Below the pieces are notes generated by a model. That model was not told where the DNA came from, ran no database searches, and saw nothing but the letters and a program-made list of their open reading frames with translations. The translations under genes and the position numbers were made by a program. Below are positions 5,664 to 7,561 of a stretch of DNA of 7,561 nt, piece by piece; within the stretch, counting starts at the first letter, position 1; the number at the start of each line of letters is the position of its first letter. This stretch comes from Chloroflexota bacterium (GTDB taxonomy: Bacteria; Chloroflexota; Dormibacteria; Aeolococcales; Aeolococcaceae): assembly GCA_003491925.1 (NCBI GenBank), contig DNAU01000175.1, positions 1 through 7,561 of the forward strand, written 5' to 3'.

Positions 5664-6770
5664 ATGGCCGTACCACTCCGCCAGACCGTCAAGGTCGGCG
5701 GCTACCTGATGGAGCAGCGGCTGCGCAAGAACGAGAAGTACGCGCTAGTGCTCCAGCTCGAGCCGCTCTACCAGTGCAACCTCGCCTGCGTCGGCTGCGG
5801 CAAGATCCAGCACCCGGACGACATCCTGGCCCGCCGGCTGACCGTCGAGCAATGCGTGGCGGCGGCCGAGGAGTGCGGGGCCCCCATGGTCTCGATCGCC
5901 GGCGGCGAGCCCCTGGTCCACAAGGAGATCCACAAGATCGTCGACGCGCTGGTGGCCCGCAAGCGATACGTCTATCTCTGCACCAACGCGCTGCTGCTGG
6001 AGAAGAAGCTCGACAACTTCACCCCTTCCCCGTACTTCTCCTTCTCGATCCACATCGACGGGCTGCGCGAGCGCCACGACGCGTCGGTCAGCCGGCGGGG
6101 GACCTTCGACAAGGCGGTGGCCGCCGCCCGCGAGGCCAAGCGGCGCGGCTTCCGGGTGACCACCAACACCACCTTCTTCGACATGGACAGCGCCCAGTCG
6201 ATCCGCGAGGTCCTCGACTTCCTCAACGATGACCTCCAGGTCGATGTCATGCAGATCTCCCCCGGCTACGCCTACGAGAAGGCCCCCGACCAGGAGCACT
6301 GGCTGCAGGTGGAGAAGACCCACAAGCTGTTCCGGGACGCCTTCGCCGACGGTCGGCGCCGGCGCTGGCGGCTCAACCACTCCCCGCTCTTCCTCGACTT
6401 CCTGGAGGGGAAGGTGGACTTCCAGTGCACGGCGTGGGGGATCCCCTGCTACTCGGTCTTCGGCTGGCAGCGGCCCTGCTACCTGATGGCCGACGGCTAT
6501 GTCTCCTCCTACCGGGAGCTGCTGGAGACGACCGATTGGGACAGCTACGGGCGGGGCCGCGACCCGCGCTGCGCCAACTGCATGGCCCACTGCGGGTACG
6601 AGCCGACCGCGGTGGCGGCGACCTCCGCGTCGCTGCGCGAGGGCCTGCGCGCCGCCGGCGACACCCTCCGCGGCCAGATCTCCAACATCAGCTGGAGGGG
6701 CCGGATCAGCCCCGCGCCTCAGCCGCCCGCGGGCACCCAGTCGCCGGAGGAGGAGCGAGAGATCGCATGA
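5664..6770 (+). CDS. hpnH: HpnH, radical SAM adenosylhopane synthase
   Basis: A radical S-adenosylmethionine enzyme that adds the 5'-deoxyadenosyl radical to hopene (diploptene) to give adenosylhopane, the first step towards C35 side-chain hopanoids. It has 368 residues. The 4Fe-4S motif C38-x3-C42-x2-C45-G follows the LEPLYQCNLACVGCG segment typical of HpnH. The SAM-contacting GGEP motif is at 80-83, and SFSIHIDG is around 126-133. A second cysteine group at 255, 262, 272, 303, 306 and 310 includes PCYLMADGYV and CANCMAHCGYEPTA, which are characteristic of HpnH. The final 25 or so residues are Pro/Glu-rich and unconserved in appearance. The gene starts 3 nt after the shc stop with a good ribosome binding site. 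Its stop forms an ATGA overlap with a short non-conserved reading frame that runs into the hairpin element. The full motif set makes this call secure. Confidence 0.96.
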   Translation: MAVPLRQTVKVGGYLMEQRLRKNEKYALVLQLEPLYQCNLACVGCGKIQHPDDILARRLTVEQCVAAAEECGAPMVSIAGGEPLVHKEIHKIVDALVARKRYVYLCTNALLLEKKLDNFTPSPYFSFSIHIDGLRERHDASVSRRGTFDKAVAAAREAKRRGFRVTTNTTFFDMDSAQSIREVLDFLNDDLQVDVMQISPGYAYEKAPDQEHWLQVEKTHKLFRDAFADGRRRRWRLNHSPLFLDFLEGKVDFQCTAWGIPCYSVFGWQRPCYLMADGYVSSYRELLETTDWDSYGRGRDPRCANCMAHCGYEPTAVAATSASLREGLRAAGDTLRGQISNISWRGRISPAPQPPAGTQSPEEEREIA

Positions 6771-6830
6771 GCATTCGAGACGGGGATCATCAGCCGCCGG
6801 CGCCGGTGGGGCGCGTCGTCGCAGTGGGGG

Positions 6831-6910
6831 CTTGCGCAGGCGGCAGCGCAATGCCGCCGAGCACGAGGCGCGGACGGCAGAGCCGTCCGACGCCGGTCCC
6901 CCCGAAGACG
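6831..6910 (+). repeat. Two-hairpin structured element, copy 2 (upstream of hpnA)
   Basis: Hairpin 1 pairs GGCGGCA (6839-6845) with TGCCGCC (6852-6858) around loop GCGCAA. Hairpin 2 pairs CGGACGGC (6871-6878) with GCCGTCCG (6882-6889) around AGA. Spacer GAGCACGAGGC and tail ACGCCGGTCCCCCCGAAGACG match the layout of copy 1 at 2262-2345. Stem 1 differs from copy 1 at two adjacent base pairs, both compensated. TTGCGC at 6832-6837 is the exact complement of the loop, so a competing helix is possible. The element lies in the 173-nt gap between hpnH and hpnA, which otherwise holds no supported gene. A 54-codon frame from the ATG at 6767 (ATGA) to a TAG at 6929-6931 crosses it but looks non-coding. 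Confidence 0.6.
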
Positions 6911-6933
6911 ATGCGCCCCGGCGGCGCGTAGGC

Positions 6934-6937
6934 GAGG
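6934..6937 (+). promoter_or_regulatory. Probable ribosome binding site for hpnA-like gene
   Basis: GAGG lies six bases before the ATG at 6944 and supports that start. No other in-frame start gives the N-terminal glycine motif its usual distance from the beginning of the protein. Confidence 0.45.
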
Positions 6938-6943
6938 CTGCTG

Positions 6944-7561
6944 ATGGCTGACGAGGTCTTCCTCACCGGGGCCACCGGCTTCGTGGGCGGGCACGTGCTC
7001 GACGCGCTGCTCGAGTCCGGGTACGGCGTCAGGGCGCTGGTGCGCGGCTCTCCGCGCCGGCTCCCCGCGAGGCCCGGCCTGACCGTGGTGAGCGGAGACC
7101 TGCGCGACGGTGGCGCCCTGGTGCCGTCGCTCCGCGGATGCCGCTTCCTGGTGCACGTGGCGGCGGCCTATTCGTTCGCGCCGCGGGACCGGCGAGAGAT
7201 GGAGGCGGTCAACGTGAAAGGCACCCGCAGCCTGCTCGAGGCGGCGCGGCTGGCCGGGGTCGAGCGGGCGGTGATGACGTCGAGCTCCGCGACCGTCGGG
7301 CCGCTCCGCGGCGGGCGGCTGGCGACCGAGAGCGACTGGGCTGAGGTCCGCGGCGGGCACGGCTACCACGCCTCCAAGGTGCTCCAGGAGCGGGCCGCGC
7401 TCCGGGCCAACCTGCCGGTGGTGACGGTGCTGCCCACCGCGCCCATCGGGCCCCGCGACGCCCGGCCGACGCCCACCGGCCAGATCGTGGTCGACGTCAT
7501 GCGCGGCCGGATCCCCGCGTACCTCGACGGGGCGATGAACCTGGTGGCGGTGGAGGACGTC
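6944..7561 (+). CDS. hpnA: HpnA-like hopanoid-associated sugar epimerase, N-terminal 206 residues (3' end outside window)
   Basis: An NAD(P)-dependent extended short-chain dehydrogenase/epimerase. The nucleotide-binding motif TGATGFVGGH (8-17; glycines 9, 12, 15) starts right after the Met, which supports the ATG at 6944. NVKGTRSLLEAA (90-101), the active-site strand MTSSSATVG (111-119), and the catalytic pair Y141-x3-K145 in GYHASKVLQE follow. The later stretch LPTAPIGPRDARPTPTGQI, then VDVMRGRIPAYLDGAMNLVAVEDV, is highly characteristic of the HpnA family and separates it from general epimerases. The frame is open to the last base, so the C-terminal third or so is missing. Its exact reaction in hopanoid synthesis is not settled; a role in sugar-type head-group or side-chain modification is presumed from family and neighbours. 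It is separated from hpnH by 173 nt, unlike the tightly packed genes upstream. Confidence 0.9.
   Translation, partial: MADEVFLTGATGFVGGHVLDALLESGYGVRALVRGSPRRLPARPGLTVVSGDLRDGGALVPSLRGCRFLVHVAAAYSFAPRDRREMEAVNVKGTRSLLEAARLAGVERAVMTSSSATVGPLRGGRLATESDWAEVRGGHGYHASKVLQERAALRANLPVVTVLPTAPIGPRDARPTPTGQIVVDVMRGRIPAYLDGAMNLVAVEDV

Noticed and set aside
6767..6931. 54-codon reading frame starting at the ATGA overlap after hpnH
   Set aside because: It runs through the hairpin element, has a low-complexity Pro/Arg/Gly composition, no recognisable domain, and a frame that does not match the one used through copy 1. The ATGA may still matter for ribosome release or coupling, but a protein product is not supported.

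Overview
The window is a high-G+C, plus-strand segment of a hopanoid (bacterial triterpenoid) biosynthesis operon. It runs from isoprenoid precursor isomerisation, through squalene formation and cyclisation, to the first side-chain extension step. In order: the 3' end of a type 2 isopentenyl-diphosphate isomerase gene (fni/idi-2), a fused hpnC-hpnD squalene-synthase-type gene, hpnE, shc (hpnF), hpnH, and the 5' part of an hpnA-like epimerase gene that runs off the right edge. All are on the plus strand. No promoter, intrinsic terminator, tRNA, rRNA, CRISPR array or transposase gene is visible.

The genes are tightly packed: a 4-nt GTGA overlap between fni and hpnCD, an 8-nt overlap between hpnE and shc, and a 3-nt gap between shc and hpnH. 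They look co-transcribed and translationally coupled. Expected flow: IPP/DMAPP balance (Fni); FPP to presqualene diphosphate to hydroxysqualene (HpnD then HpnC, here one polypeptide); hydroxysqualene to squalene (HpnE); squalene to hopene (SHC); hopene to adenosylhopane (HpnH). HpnA is a hopanoid-associated extended SDR with no firmly assigned step.

Two spots break the tight packing: 2214-2353 before hpnE and 6771-6943 before hpnA. Each follows an ATGA stop/start overlap, and each holds a copy of the same short two-hairpin element. Hairpin 1 has a 7-bp stem and an identical GCGCAA loop in both copies, with two compensatory base-pair exchanges. Hairpin 2 is a perfect stem in both copies with unrelated sequence. 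The copies lie in different reading frames relative to that loop, so a conserved nucleic-acid structure fits better than a conserved peptide. This is the most novel-looking signal here. Other oddities are the HpnC-HpnD fusion with a low-complexity linker, a roughly 60-residue hairpin-bearing extension of SHC, and a Cys in place of the expected Asp in the C-terminal FAD motif of HpnE.

The organism is a high-G+C bacterium. The hpnCDE route together with strong GC bias would fit an uncultured soil lineage of the Dormibacterota/Chloroflexota/Actinomycetota kind. That placement is a guess from gene content and composition, not something the window proves.
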